A DNA stretch of 64,000 nucleotides, taken from NCBI GenBank assembly GCA_943735955.1, contig OX030956.1, positions 6,883,645 through 6,947,644 of the forward strand, in the 5' to 3' direction. Shown piece after piece: positions 35,279-46,831 of the stretch (the first letter of the stretch is position 1; the number at the start of each line of letters is the position of its first letter). The notes beneath the pieces were generated by a model. The model ran no database searches. It was not told the DNA's origin and saw only the letters and a list, made by a program, of their open reading frames with translations. The DNA is from Piscicola geometra. Lineage: Eukaryota; Annelida; Clitellata; Hirudinida; Piscicolidae. A program made the translations under genes and the position numbers.

Positions 35279-37170
35279 TTAGATGTTGACGAAGTCTTGT
35301 TATTATTCTCATTTAAATCATTTTTCTTTCTATTTTTTTCTTCCAGCTTGATTTGATTATTGTTATTTCTATCTCCCTTGCCTTGTCTGACGATCGACAA
35401 AAAGCAGTCGGAATAGTCTGAGTTGTTTCGGCACTTCATGTTGCCTCTCAGGGACCTTCTGAAGTTGACGTTGATGGCGTAGTAAATTAAAAAACTGAGA
35501 GAGTAGTTGGTGGCCTGGAGGGTGTTGGCGATGGCGCTGATGAGATTGTAAACTGAAGCGTTTTCTCGGTTTGAGAGAAAACAAAGTCTGATGAAGAGAT
35601 AGATCTCCGAAGGGGTGACGAGCACAATGTACGTGAGAACTAGCACTATCAGAGTAAGTGTGATGGTTCTGTAAGGGTCTGGCTTTGAAGTGTTGGTAGT
35701 GATGGTGGTGGAGAAAGGAGAAATGGTGGGTGAATTGGAAGGACACTGATTCACTTGTAAATGTTCTTTTTGGTTTTTCTTCTCTTTAATAGAAACATTA
35801 TTTTCTTCCTTTTTAGTCTTCATTTCTTTAAATGAAACATTATTTTTCGGCTTTATTTCTTCGAAGGAATCATCGTTTTTCTTCAGTGTTCTTTTTTCTC
35901 TGAATGAGTGGTAAGCCACAGGCGTTTCTTTGCTGGCTTCGAGTCTTTGAAGTCGTTGATGGCGTAGTTGCCTCACTGGTTGTTGTTGCTGGAAGTTGGA
36001 AGAAAAGTGGTAAATGGTGCGTTGTTGAGATTTGAGTTTTTGGTGATTTATGGAAAAGGGAAGTTTTCTATTTGTTGAGTTGAGAAGGGGCTGACTGAAG
36101 CCGGAGTATTTAAGCGTTGTGCGTGTCTTTTCCAGCGCTTTGATGAGAAAGAAACTACTCGAAGCCAAGAGAATGAAAGGCACAACGATGCCAATGACCA
36201 GGTACCAGTACATGAAAATCTTGGTGAAGCTGGAGTTCTCAGCCGCGTGAGCAGCCACCAAAGGCCATCTCATGTAAATGTTTCCAACGTCTCCGTAACA
36301 GCGGATTTCAACGATCCGAAAATGGAAAAAACGAGGCAAATTGATGAGAAGACAAACCAAAAAGATGCACACAAGCGTTCTCATAGCGACAGTCCGTCCA
36401 ATTAACGCTCTTGCCGTGAAGGGCTTACAGATGGCCAGATACCTGCCCACTGCCATCGCTACCGTGATCCAAGTGCTGATAATAGTGAAGAGCGCCGTGA
36501 AGGCAACTACGTAGGTGTTGTAGAAGAGCGAGAAGGATATAAAGTTGAAGTTGGAAGTTCGATCTTCGACGAAAAATCTGGGAACCGAAGTGAGACAGAA
36601 GAGAAGGTCTGAAGCCGCCAACGAGATCAAGCCCCAGTGTACCGATTTCTCCATTCGGCCCATGCCAAACCTTCTACCCTGGAAGACCAGCATTAGGAAG
36701 TTAGTGAGGTTTCCGATGAGACCCAGCAGGCAGATGGACGCAATGATGTAGTTTTTGAGATGGAATTCCAAAGCGAACTTACTGAATCCGTTTTTTTCGC
36801 TCATGACGTCTTTACAATGACTGATCAACACGTGCTTCACCATCATTCTGCTTTGTATGAGTTCTTTTCCCAGGTAGAAGAGACTGTTATTTAGGCTGAT
36901 GGTGCTGTTGGAGTGGTTCAAGAAGTCGCTGACGTTGTAGTCTTGGAGGAGGCTGAAACTGCTGCTGTAAGAATTTATCTTAGAATCGCTTTCAGGGTCG
37001 TAGAAGTATAGGTAGTGGCCGGGTTGTTTCGTGCTGTTGGTGGTTCTGTTGCGCAGCATCCCACACATGCATGGCTGTACATAGAGAGGATCGTCAATGA
37101 TGTAGTTGTCGATTTCTACGCTCGAATTAAGGGTCGATGCAGAAGTTTGGGTGGCCGTGAAGGCTGACAT
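35275..37170 (-). CDS. FMRFamide-receptor-like neuropeptide GPCR, single coding exon
   Basis: Intact 631-aa class A GPCR. An extracellular N-terminus of about 138 aa carries many N-glycosylation sequons. TM1 has GLIGN (N154), TM2 SLAASDLL (D188), TM3 ends GRYLAI (242-247) in place of DRY, TM4 ends LLINLPRFF, TM5 has P331, TM6 has P520, and TM7 reads ATNYSLSFLIYYAINVNFRR instead of NPxxY. INLPRFF and xFLIYY are typical of the invertebrate FMRFamide/myosuppressin-type receptor group. Position 3.25 is Asn, so the canonical TM3-ECL2 disulfide is missing. Intracellular loop 3 (about 150 aa) is basic, with a repeated NNVSxKExK element. A pyrimidine-rich acceptor (AG at 37180-37179) eight bases before the ATG suggests an intron in the 5' UTR. 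It is not a recent duplicate of GPCR 1, since loops and N-termini are unrelated. The ligand is unknown. Confidence 0.93.
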   Translation of the reverse strand: MSAFTATQTSASTLNSSVEIDNYIIDDPLYVQPCMCGMLRNRTTNSTKQPGHYLYFYDPESDSKINSYSSSFSLLQDYNVSDFLNHSNSTISLNNSLFYLGKELIQSRMMVKHVLISHCKDVMSEKNGFSKFALEFHLKNYIIASICLLGLIGNLTNFLMLVFQGRRFGMGRMEKSVHWGLISLAASDLLFCLTSVPRFFVEDRTSNFNFISFSLFYNTYVVAFTALFTIISTWITVAMAVGRYLAICKPFTARALIGRTVAMRTLVCIFLVCLLINLPRFFHFRIVEIRCYGDVGNIYMRWPLVAAHAAENSSFTKIFMYWYLVIGIVVPFILLASSSFFLIKALEKTRTTLKYSGFSQPLLNSTNRKLPFSINHQKLKSQQRTIYHFSSNFQQQQPVRQLRHQRLQRLEASKETPVAYHSFREKRTLKKNDDSFEEIKPKNNVSFKEMKTKKEENNVSIKEKKNQKEHLQVNQCPSNSPTISPFSTTITTNTSKPDPYRTITLTLIVLVLTYIVLVTPSEIYLFIRLCFLSNRENASVYNLISAIANTLQATNYSLSFLIYYAINVNFRRSLRGNMKCRNNSDYSDCFLSIVRQGKGDRNNNNQIKLEEKNRKKNDLNENNNKTSSTSK

Positions 37171-37740
37171 ATTTAATGCTGTTTTGGGAGTAAAAAAGAT
37201 TAATTTATTTACTGAAAATAGTAGTCTATCAAACAGTCAATAAGTTCAAAAATTGTATACTAATTTATATACAAATATTGCGTAATAAACATAAAGTTTT
37301 TCTTTTGGACGAAAGACTTAAAAACAATCCATGGGTTTGTAATACAAATGCATACAAACTTTGTATGCAAGCTAATTCACCACTTCAAAATATATTTTGT
37401 ATTCATGTCCATATGTACTTGTTAGTCTTAGTGCAATGCGTCTCCTCATTTTCATTGGTACTCCAAAAATGTCATTATTAAATAAATATATACAAATAAA
37501 TATAAAATATGAAAAATCGAGTAGTATAATACGTCTTTTTTTGTTTTTTGTTTTTTATGTAAAAAAAATTATAAAAAAGTTTAAAATATTATAATAATTG
37601 TTTAATAGGGCTAAAAATGAAAGCAGTCAAATTTTTAACGCAGTTTAAATTAATCGAAGTTATAATTTGTAAATAATTTTTTCATTGTTTTGCGCTACAA
37701 AAAATATTGTTAAACATACTTTACAAAATATTTTATTTTA
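37171..37740. other. GPCR 2 upstream region
   Basis: A/T-rich. No TATA, CRE or coding exon that I can support. The true 5' UTR exon and promoter of GPCR 2 are probably further right but cannot be located. Confidence 0.45.
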
Positions 37741-37839
37741 TTTTTTCCGTCAAAAAATGAAAAAGAATTGACATGGCAAGATTTGGTGATACTAGTAGAA
37801 AATGGGAAAATCTCCGAAACTGTACAACCATACCAAACA

Positions 37840-38130
37840 AGCGACTGTGAGCATATGTAGCTTCAGATTCTGAAGATGAAGATACATCAACGATTACTAA
37901 GTCAATCATTCAGCAATATCAAAAGAATCTGAAGTAGGCTCAAAGAGTTTTCCTCTTGTTTTGTGGCAACAACAGGAAGCAGCACATCCGTCTCTTGCGG
38001 AACTGGAAATAACTACTTGTCATATCCTGCAAGTACAGTTCCATGTGAACGTCAATTCAGCTTTTCAGGGCAAAAGAAAAGCCTCTTTAGATCCAATTAA
38101 TGTAGACAGCTGGTTTGTTTTAGTAACTGG
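37840..38130 (+). pseudogene. hAT transposase C-terminal dimerisation relic
   Basis: The plus frame near 37946 reads FPLVLWQQQEAAHPSLAELE, and after a frameshift the next frame gives YLSYPASTVPCERQFSFSG followed by a stop near 38099. This is the hAT C-terminal dimerisation signature (WW-like LWQ..., yLsiPaSSvpsERxFSxxG). The element is dead. The GGGGAGAC element copy A starts only about 25 bases after this relic. Confidence 0.75.
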
Positions 38131-38154
38131 CTCCAATTAAATTTGTGACATATA

Positions 38155-39218
38155 GGGGAGACTGAAGCTAGATGACGAGCTGGGCAAGAAGACGATTGTT
38201 TTATATTTTCAGTTTTTCACTAGTTAAAAGCTTGAAACGAATACTTTTGGCTCTCCTACCTCCCTTTCATTAAATAATTATTTAATTGCTAAAAAACAAC
38301 ATTAAATATTTTTATATATGGAGAATATGAAAACGGTCACGTGACCATAGATAAAAAAGTTGACCTGATTGAACATTTTTGGATTCAGCACTATAAAAGT
38401 ATACTAAATCCATCAAAAAAACTCTGACAGCAAATTTTGTGTTGCCCAGTGTAATAGAATGAAAACTATGAAATCACTATTCTTGTTTGAGTTAGCTTTA
38501 ACTGTTTTCCGCGGTCACGTTATAACTTTTATGCACGTTTAAATAGCAGCTCTGCTGCAGAAATAGGTAAGAAATTTCTTTTGAAAAAAATATTTATTAG
38601 TAGTTTATTTATAATAATACCTCTTAAAAAAATATTTGTCAATTAGTTGACTTTATAAATAGCAATAAGTACGAACATTTTCAATAAGCAGTTCGGGGCA
38701 AGATGACATGCTTGTCACCTTAACTCGTTTTTCGAAATTTGTAAATATAAATATGATTATGATACTGGAGCTTTTGTTTTGTTTGATTATTAGTTAATTA
38801 TTATAAATTAAGAAATTACCGCAAAGAATTAATACCGTAAATATAAAATAATTACGGATGTCTAGATTTCATCCTATTTTCATGATATTACAAAGTATTT
38901 ATTATAATTTGATATTTGTAAAATGTAAGAACATTGTTATGAATTTTGTTACTATGTAAAATATTCAAAAAATTAAACTTTTAGACTTTTTTCGGTGTTG
39001 TCATCTTGTCCCAGTACTGGGGCAAGATGAAAATTTAGTAGGGCTGTAAAAAAAGGTAATTATCTCCTAGTTATATTAATTTTTATGAGTAAATGTTGAT
39101 ATATTTATTACAACAAATGAATGCCTTTAAAGTTCATGGGCAAAAAATTTATTGTCTTTAAAAATAAAATAACAAAACGACATAAATCGTTAACTAGGTC
39201 ATCTTGCCCCGTCTCTCC
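38155..39218. mobile_element. GGGGAGAC terminal-inverted-repeat element, copy A
   Basis: Starts TA-GGGGAGACTGAAGC and ends GCCCCGTCTCTCC-TA, with TA on both sides as a possible target duplication. It has no coding capacity. It is homologous to copy B along most of its length: shared blocks include TTTTCCGCGGTCACGTTATA, the TGATACTGGAGCTTTTGT region and the AGGTCATCTTGCCCC end. It has roughly 170 extra bases after the left end. The terminal word GGGGCAAGATGA recurs inside at about 38695 and in a 30-bp near-palindrome at 39001-39030. It looks like a non-autonomous DNA transposon; the superfamily is not determined. Confidence 0.8.
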
Positions 39219-41362
39219 TACATTTTTTATCATTGATGCATTCATTTTTTAGATGTGGTTTAACTTTAAAAACGAATTTTTATAAACTTTAATAGTTTAT
39301 ATTAAACAAGAGAAAAAAAATCTATTTTATTTATTTTGTCAATGAATTTTAGATTTAAAATTTTAATCGTGCGATAAACCTCGATTGAAACTTTGAATTG
39401 TTGAACAGCTCTACTTTAAATGTTTTTTGACGATTTTACTTGAACAATAAATAAATTGACCACTCATATAAGTCTTTAGTTTTGGGAAAGAAAGCGTAAA
39501 AAGGTATAAATAACGGCTTTCCCAATGAAAGTGTGCGGATTATTTTTTCATCACTATATTATTCAGCTGTACTTGATGGATAACTTTTAAAATTATTTAA
39601 AAACTCTAAAGTTTTGTTTTACATTTGTTTTTAGTTTAAAATTAACTATAGTTCATTCACTAAGAACCAGAGAGTATTTGGAGAAATAATAGAACTAAAC
39701 ACTCATGAATTAGTTAAAAATCTTTTATAAATAATAAATGCAGTTTGTGAAAAATATTCAATAACAAATGCTCTGAAAACTTTAATAAATGAAATATATT
39801 TAGAAAGACACTAATTTCAAGCAATAGTTTTTAGTATTTTAACTACAAGATTTTACTTTCAAATCATTTACTAGTATTCTTTTTATAGTATTCTTATTAA
39901 ATTATTATTCAACTTTTTTCACACTTTTTAAAGGATTTGGGTTGTTTAGTATAATCTATGGCCAAAAAACAAGCGATTCGCCTTACGTCGTAGAAATGAC
40001 CAGTTTGAAATAAAAAAAACGACAATGCTAATCAACAACAACACTAAAATGTTACTAAAAATATTTAATAAATAAATAATGGCAAAACTGAAATGCATAA
40101 TTATGAAATAACAATAGTGTCGAAAAAAGATCAACTAAAGGTTGAATAATAAATTCGAAGCAAAAAGAAAAAATTAATATTTTTGGAAAAAAGAAAACAG
40201 ATAAAATAACATGAAACAACCGATGCATGGGATTAATTTTATTAATAAATATCTGATTCAATAATCACAAAAGATTCTGGGCATAAAGCACCCAGCGTTC
40301 ATAATTGTCTAGGCGGAACAGCGGCCTGCGAGAAATAGAGGGGCCTCAAAGAATTAGTATAAAAAAAATATTTGTTAAAATAAAATGTCTTATGACTTAT
40401 TTTATTTAATACTTCATTTTATTTTTATTTAATGTATGTTATTAGTTAAAATTCGTTTCATACTTTATATCTTATTGTTTGTTATTATTTTTAATTATTT
40501 TTAATATCATGTTTTTCTTATCTATCTAGGTTATTTTATTTCAAAACAAATTTAAGTGTTTTTTTTTATTATGTTGAATTACTCAATCTGTTTTTAAGAA
40601 TTATTTTCTTTTTCTATTGCTTTTTCTTTCTTTTCATGTTAACATTTTTTAAAACTTGAACGATCATTCGCATTTATTAATTCCAAACACGTCATAAGTT
40701 CTTCTTCAAATTCATTTTTTCACAAGTATGAATTGTTGACTTTAAAATGTTGAAAAAATATGTATTTTGGGGAAAAAAATTATTTTAAAATGTAAGTTTC
40801 ATCGTTATATACTCTGAACGTGGTTCTTTCGACATAATCACTTCACCTTTGAAACCATTAAGTTTATTTACACGATGCTCTGCTTATAGAATTTTTATAT
40901 ATTCTAATATAAATATAATTCTTGAAAAATATTATATGAGCGCATGACCATTTAAAAAAACAGGTTGTGAAAAAAAGTGTGAAAATAAAATTCTGCGAGG
41001 AAAAATTCAATTTTGTGAATCTTAATTGAATAAAAGTTACAAGTGTGATTTTCCATTTTCTAAACCCTAAGTTTTTAACGTTTCAAAAAAGTAATGGTGA
41101 TGACATTGGAATAGTCACCATTTTGAACATAATTTCCGATTCAAACTAATGTATTAGACAAAATGGAAAACCAAAATTACATTAAAAAATGTATCATACA
41201 AAACAGTTTAACAGTTTAAAAAGCCTAACTTTTTAATAACTCAAAAAGCACAACATGAGCATTGCTTTATTGAGAAAGTTTTACAACAAAACCTGTGAGT
41301 TAGTGGCACTCTCGGTCAATTAAGCGCGATTCCAGAGAAAGAAATTAAGATAATGATATATA
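39219..41362. other. Gene-free DNA between element copies A and B
   Basis: A/T-rich, with no supported gene. A small C+G-richer patch at 40275-40350 has no open frame. Short frames elsewhere are compositional. Confidence 0.6.
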
Positions 41363-42248
41363 GGGGAGACTGGGGCAAGATGACGAGCTGGGCAAGATGA
41401 CGAATTTCGTATATTTTCAATCTTTCACTAGTTTTGAGCATGAAACGAACACTACTGCCTCTCCTACCTCCCTTTCGTTAAATAATAATATGCAAAAGCT
41501 GAAATCCCTATTTTTGTTTTAGTTGTGAAGCTTTGATCGTTTTCCGCGGTCACGTTATAACTTTTATGCACGTTTAAATAAGCTCTGCTGCAGAAATAGG
41601 TAACATATTTCTTTGAAACAAATATTTATTAGTAATTTGGTCATAATACTACCTATTAACACAAATATTTGTCAATCAGTGGACTTTTTATATAGCTAAA
41701 AAAAACGCAAATTTGTAACTAAGCAGTTTGGGGCAAAATGGTCGAGGCAAGATGACATGCTTGTTTTCAGAATTTTCAAAAATGAATATGATTATGATAC
41801 TGGAGCTTTTGTGCTGCTTAATTATTAGTTAATTAATATACATTAAGAAATTACCGCAAAGAATTAATTCTGTAAATTATAAATAATAACGGATGTCTAA
41901 ATTTAATCCTATTTTCATTATATTACAATTGATTTATTTCACTTTGATTTTTTCAACATGAGAACATTGTTATCATTTGTTTAACCTTGTAAACTATTCA
42001 GAAGATTTAAATTGTAGGCTTTTTTCAGTGTTGTCACCTTCCCCCGGTACTGGGGCAAGTGGAAAATTTAGTAGGGTTGTAGAAAAATGAAATTATTTCT
42101 TAGTTAGATTTATTTCTAAAAGTAAATGTTGATACATTTATTACAAAAAATAAATGGTCTAACAGTTCATTAAAAAAAGTTTATCTTTAAAAATAAAATA
42201 ACAAAACGACTTAAATCGTTAACCAGGTCATCTTGCCCCGGTCTCCCC
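41363..42248. mobile_element. GGGGAGAC terminal-inverted-repeat element, copy B
   Basis: Ends are TA-GGGGAGACTGGGGCAAG and CTTGCCCCGGTCTCCCC-TA, better preserved than in copy A. Internal word copies sit at about 41735-41760 and in the palindromic core at 42034-42063. About 886 bases with no open frame. It lies in the same orientation as copy A, 2.1 kb away. Confidence 0.85.
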
Positions 42249-42738
42249 TACTTCATTTATGTACAATATGCTATTGTGGGTTTAAAAATAGAAAGTACGT
42301 GTCAAAAATAAAATTTTCAATGAAATGCAACATGCTTAATTACTAGGATATTCATATTTAACTAATGCTATTCAAAATCTTTGTTAGTTATTTTTTTTAC
42401 GTTTCTTATATTTTGTTAAAACAAAATAATCTGAATAGTCATGAAAAAATTAATAATGAAAAACAATTTACTGCAATGATTTACAGTAGAGTAATAATCA
42501 AAACAATTTAATTGGGAAAAAAAGACAAGCAGGAAAGAAATCGGGGCATTTAATTTGTTTGAAAAGCTGTAGAATTCTTTTCAGGCTGCTAACTTTCTTC
42601 AAAGCAACCAGTGTTGCAACGATTTTTTCATTTTGATGAAGAAAAATAAAGACAGTTTTTGATAGTGTCACGTATCTTAAAATACACGTAATCCTATTTG
42701 AAAACTACGGTATAACTAACGAAGTAAATGCTCTTCAC

Positions 42739-42996
42739 TTGACTTGCAAAAATATGAAGAGCAACGAGCGTGCAGTTTGCAGGACCTATTTGAGATTGCG
42801 CATCATGATCACGGTTCAAGAGTTCTTACTAAAAAAAATAAAGCGTGGAAGCATCGATCCAATTGACGGCTCAAAAATACAAAAAACTTTTATTGGAAAA
42901 AAGAAGCTTGAAAGACAAAGAACGCTGAGCGAAAACGACCATAAGAGATATGGGTGGAGTTCAGCAGCAGTGTACTACATGTATTCCATAACATAA
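42739..42996 (+). CDS. Unidentified 85-aa open frame
   Basis: A basic 85-aa frame (Lys/Arg-rich, containing RQRTLSENDHKRYGW) lies in a patch visibly richer in C and G than the surroundings. It starts with a real ATG, but I see no family resemblance, no signal peptide and no convincing promoter or splice context. An AAT microsatellite follows directly at 42994-43060. It could be an exon, a transposon remnant or noise. Confidence 0.2.
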   Translation: MTCKNMKSNERAVCRTYLRLRIMITVQEFLLKKIKRGSIDPIDGSKIQKTFIGKKKLERQRTLSENDHKRYGWSSAAVYYMYSIT

Positions 42997-43060
42997 TAAT
43001 GGTAATAATAATAATAAAAGTAATAATAATAATAATAAAATAATAATAATAATAATAAAT

Positions 43061-44100
43061 TTAAATTTATTATACAATTTTATAAAAGAAAATAATTTTA
43101 TCTATCTAAATTATTCACAAGGTTTCATGATTTCTATAAAACATGAGCTTGAGTTTTTTATAAATTCTATTTTTTTTCAAGCTTTTTCAATGTCACAATC
43201 TGTTTTCAAAACCTTCCCAAAAAACGCATAACAATTTTTTGAGTTCACATTTGATTAGATAGTGGCGAAATAACATAAAAGCCTCATAAAAGTCATCAAA
43301 AATGCGAGAAGAAAGATAAATGGTTCAGAAATTATAGTCATTTTCTTAATGGAACAAAAAGATAAGGTGAAAATATATATTAATATTCTGATTTGAAAAA
43401 ACATTGGCAAAAATTAATTTGACATTTTACAAGTTTCCAATATTTAACAAAATTATTTAGAAAAAATAAATACAGCTAAATAAAAACATGTTCCACATCA
43501 TGATCTAAAGTTAGTTTTGCAGATGTAAATAGTGCGAAAAAACGCAAAAAATCTTGTATTGAAGACAAAACTTAATTTGAAGTCAAGATGATAAATCATG
43601 AATCAATTTTATTTTTCATAATGTTTGATTCTAGATCATTTTAATGGTCCAAATATGTCTTCAATAGTACCCAGCAAATCCCTAAATCCCTATTCTCAAA
43701 ATTAGATAAAAATAATTTAGTGTTAATATTTATAAAGAGAATGATAAAAGCATATGAATCTCTATTGATTTATTTAAAGCATATTTTCATTCTGCTTATG
43801 GAACGTTATCACGCCCCTAACACTTTCAAAAATAGTAGGAATTCGGCCTATAATACTTTTAAAAAAACTTTATAAAAAAACAATAATCTAATAAAAATTT
43901 TAAATTCGTAAATGAAAGGTAAATTGGAGATTTTCAATCTTATTTGTGTGCTGAATCTGAAAATATAACAATAAATAAAACAGTTGTTTAACACTAAATT
44001 TTGTAAACTAATGACCCAGGGTAAATTACTTTTTTCTTTTGTGTAATTTATGGTTCTTTGTGAAATATTACAACAAAAGTTTTGTTTGCTGTTTTGATAA
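43061..44100. other. Gene-free A+T-rich DNA
   Basis: Nothing supportable beyond short A/T frames. Confidence 0.6.
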
Positions 44101-44269
44101 ATACAACTCCCAAACTAAGTAGTTAGGTTCGTCTTGTAAAATGGAATGATTTTCGTAGAAAACCTCTGGGGTTTTTAATTATCGTTTCTTCAACTTTCAT
44201 ATCATGTCCACTTACAACTTCCACTATCTCAACCTGGGCAGTCTCCAGTCAGATAGGTGCTGTTCCTCA

Positions 44270-44720
44270 ATCAATCAATCACAGGCATTTATATACCGCT
44301 TTTTATCTAATTCAAAAGCGCTTTTCAAATAAATTATTTAAATAAAACGGTTTTTAGACCACTACCAATATATGTATATTTATCAATTTAAATATAAAAA
44401 ACAAACAATCAACCTCAATAATCCAACCTCACCCACACCACTATGACAATCACCGCCAAAAAACCACTATCACCACCAATAAAAATTCAATCATCACTAC
44501 AGTACCAACACTCATATCACAGCACAATCATCACCACATCATCCTCAAAACCACAAAACACAATCATCATTTTTCTCAATTTTCTGTCTTGCCACTGATT
44601 CTGAAGCTGCGATAGAGGGTTAAAGAGAAGTCCTTGCCAACACTGCAACTGCTGCTGCTATAGAAGGTTTTCTCTTTTATGTCGCAGCTCACTTGATTCC
44701 CTGCTGCGGCCATTCCTTGA
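44270..44720 (+). mobile_element. SINE/non-autonomous repeat remnant
   Basis: GGCATTTATATACCGCTTTT, a short gap and AAAAGCGCTTTTCAA, followed by a CACCACC-rich middle and GAGGGTTAAAGAGAAGTCCTTGCC, recall the TTTATATAGCGC...GCGCTTTACA...GAGGGTTAAGxxACTTGCCCA layout seen in dispersed repeats of many animals. Identification is from memory of the pattern only. It has diverged. Confidence 0.4.
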
Positions 44721-44989
44721 CAGATTCAAAACAACCAACATTCGCACAAAAAACATTCTAACTAATTAAATGTACTTTTTATTCAAACTTAAGATTCTAA
44801 CATTTTAATATACTATACCCAAAACCGTTTATTCCACAAATTAACCAAAGATTTTTTTGCCCCACTAAATGATTAAAGGGTACTGCAAAAACAAAAAAGC
44901 CGGCTGAAATAATGTACTTAAAAACAAATAAAAAGCATTTAAAATAAGATAGGGGTTTAGAATGTGAAACCTCTAAAACCAGGATTATT

Positions 44990-45400
44990 TAACAGCCTAC
45001 AGAGGATCAGTGATGCCAGTTGACATCATCACATTGCAAAAGACTTGGCTACTGGATTCTTGAACCTTGGAAAAAAGATTGTTTTGGCAAGGAAAAAAGG
45101 CTGAAAAATTAGAAAATACAGTATTTTGGAACCATCGGCTTGGAAAGGTGAAACTTTCCCAAAAACACTAAAAAACTTTTATTACTTCGTTTTAACATTT
45201 CTTCTCGACCAGTCAACCTCATCAGTGCCTATGTACCCACACTCAATGCAAGGATGGTTTCTAAAGATATGTTCTAAGGCTAGCTAGACCCACTTCTCAA
45301 CAAAATCCCCAAAGAAGAGCGATTGATACTGCTGGGTGACTTAAATGCTAAATTGGGTGATACTTCTTGGTCTTTACGTTTTCAAAAAATTGCAATCTGG
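44990..45400 (+). pseudogene. LINE endonuclease (EEP) domain relic
   Basis: Plus-strand frames give DIITLQKTWLLDS (the QET block, degraded), SSRPVNLISAYVPTLNARM and, after stops, KIPKEERLILLGDLNAKLGD. These match three consecutive blocks of the apurinic-type endonuclease of non-LTR retrotransposons (LQETxL, LISAYAPT, LLGDFNAxxG). Several stops and frameshifts are present, and no reverse transcriptase follows. Confidence 0.7.
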
Positions 45401-45911
45401 ACACCAAAGCAATTATCCGTTAAAACTTTATTAACGAATTGAAAATTTTGTTTACTATTTAACTTATAAAAAAACTCCAAAATTTATCAACATTTCAAGT
45501 TACATTCTAATTAAGTTAATCAGTATGTTAGCTCCTAGGGCAGGCATAAACAAAACGTTTAGGACCGTCATGGTGACTAAAGAATACTAGCTGGTTGCTG
45601 CATTCTATCTCAACTTTTGCAATTTGTGTTTAAATAAATATTATAGGACCAGAATTGCTAAGATTACAAATCTTGGAAGCTGAAATCGAAAAATATGAGA
45701 GAAAAAAATGACTAGCAAGAGTGGAGTTAGTGAACAAGAAATGAGAATGTGGATAAGGAAGATTCAGATTTATTCTGAGATGTTACACATTCGATAAGAG
45801 TCTTGGTTATAAATTTCAAAGTTAATTTATAATTTGTCGGCCTTATGTGCAAGTAGTAAAATAAATAGTTCAGTGATTAGCCAGTTGTAACAATGGATGT
45901 GTAGCATGGTC

Positions 45912-45982
45912 ATAGTTGCCTAAGATGAAACATGAATAGTTGCCTAAGATTAAACATGAATAGTTGCTTAACATTAAATGTA
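45912..45982. repeat. 24-bp tandem repeat, three copies
   Basis: ATAGTTGCCTAAGATGAAAC-type units start at 45912, 45936 and 45960 with period 24. Inverted copies of the same words occur around 46590-46665. Confidence 0.85.
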
Positions 45983-46831
45983 GGAAGAGATTATAGACAT
46001 TGATGAATCTGTCTCTGGCATTCGTCCATCTCGGGGGATGATAAATCTATATAGAGTATATACAATATATTCAACTATATAAAGTTTATATTGTAAATAG
46101 ACTATTAAAAATAATACAAACCAATAATTTACTTTTTGTTAAATAAAAAAACTGTTAAAATTCATTAGCTTTGACACAAGTATGTTCTATTTATAGCTAA
46201 ATTTTCAAATTTGAATAGATGTAAACTTTCGTCTCATTAGTCTCAATTGACTGTAAATTAGAGGGTTACACGGGAAATGGTTGAAGCTAAAAGTGAAGTG
46301 CAAAATAAATAAATTTTACTGGGTAAAGCAAGTTTAACTTATGTTATTCCAAAGAGTTTACTTTAAAAATATAATTTACTTTTTTGTTTAAAATTAGAGC
46401 GTTTTAAAAAGACATTTGATGACGCTTTTGAGAAGGAACTGAAAGACTACATGTTCCAGAATAAATAAAGATTTTTTGAATGATCAGTATTGAAAAAGTA
46501 GAAAAAAGTATGTCTTTGGATGAATAAGATAGTCAGATAATGAGTAAAATGTTTAAATTACCATTTTTATGACACACAATATGATTACATCTTAAGCAAC
46601 TAAGCATTCCATTTTGAGAACTCAGTTGCTCAGGATGGAATTTTTGAATGTTCATGTTTAAGGCTAATAAACTAATATTTATTTATTATTTATTTTTTAT
46701 GTTAAAGCTGATATAGTTAGGCAACGAGTCAATATAATGGCTGGATAAATTTTAATTTACGTTATTGGTTATGCAATTGAGCTATGAGGCTAAGTGTAAA
46801 ATCATTCCATCTTGTACACCTCCCCCTATAT

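Larger units (their letters stand above)
44105..46831. mobile_element. Possible fourth large word-repeat TIR element
   Basis: The right end, CTTGTACACCTCCCCCTATA (plus strand), is an outward-facing GGGGGAGG-type terminus like those of copies A-C. Thirteen bases ATGGAATGATTTT just inside it are matched perfectly and inverted at about 44142-44154, where the left end would be. Internal inverted copies of related words occur near 46595 and 46635. The exact left terminus is not visible, and the interval contains the SINE-like and LINE relics as well as the 24-bp repeat. Confidence 0.3.

Noticed and set aside
35369..35746. 125-aa His/Gln-rich minus frame within GPCR 2
   Set aside because: It lies in another frame of an intact receptor and starts inside the loop-3 coding sequence.
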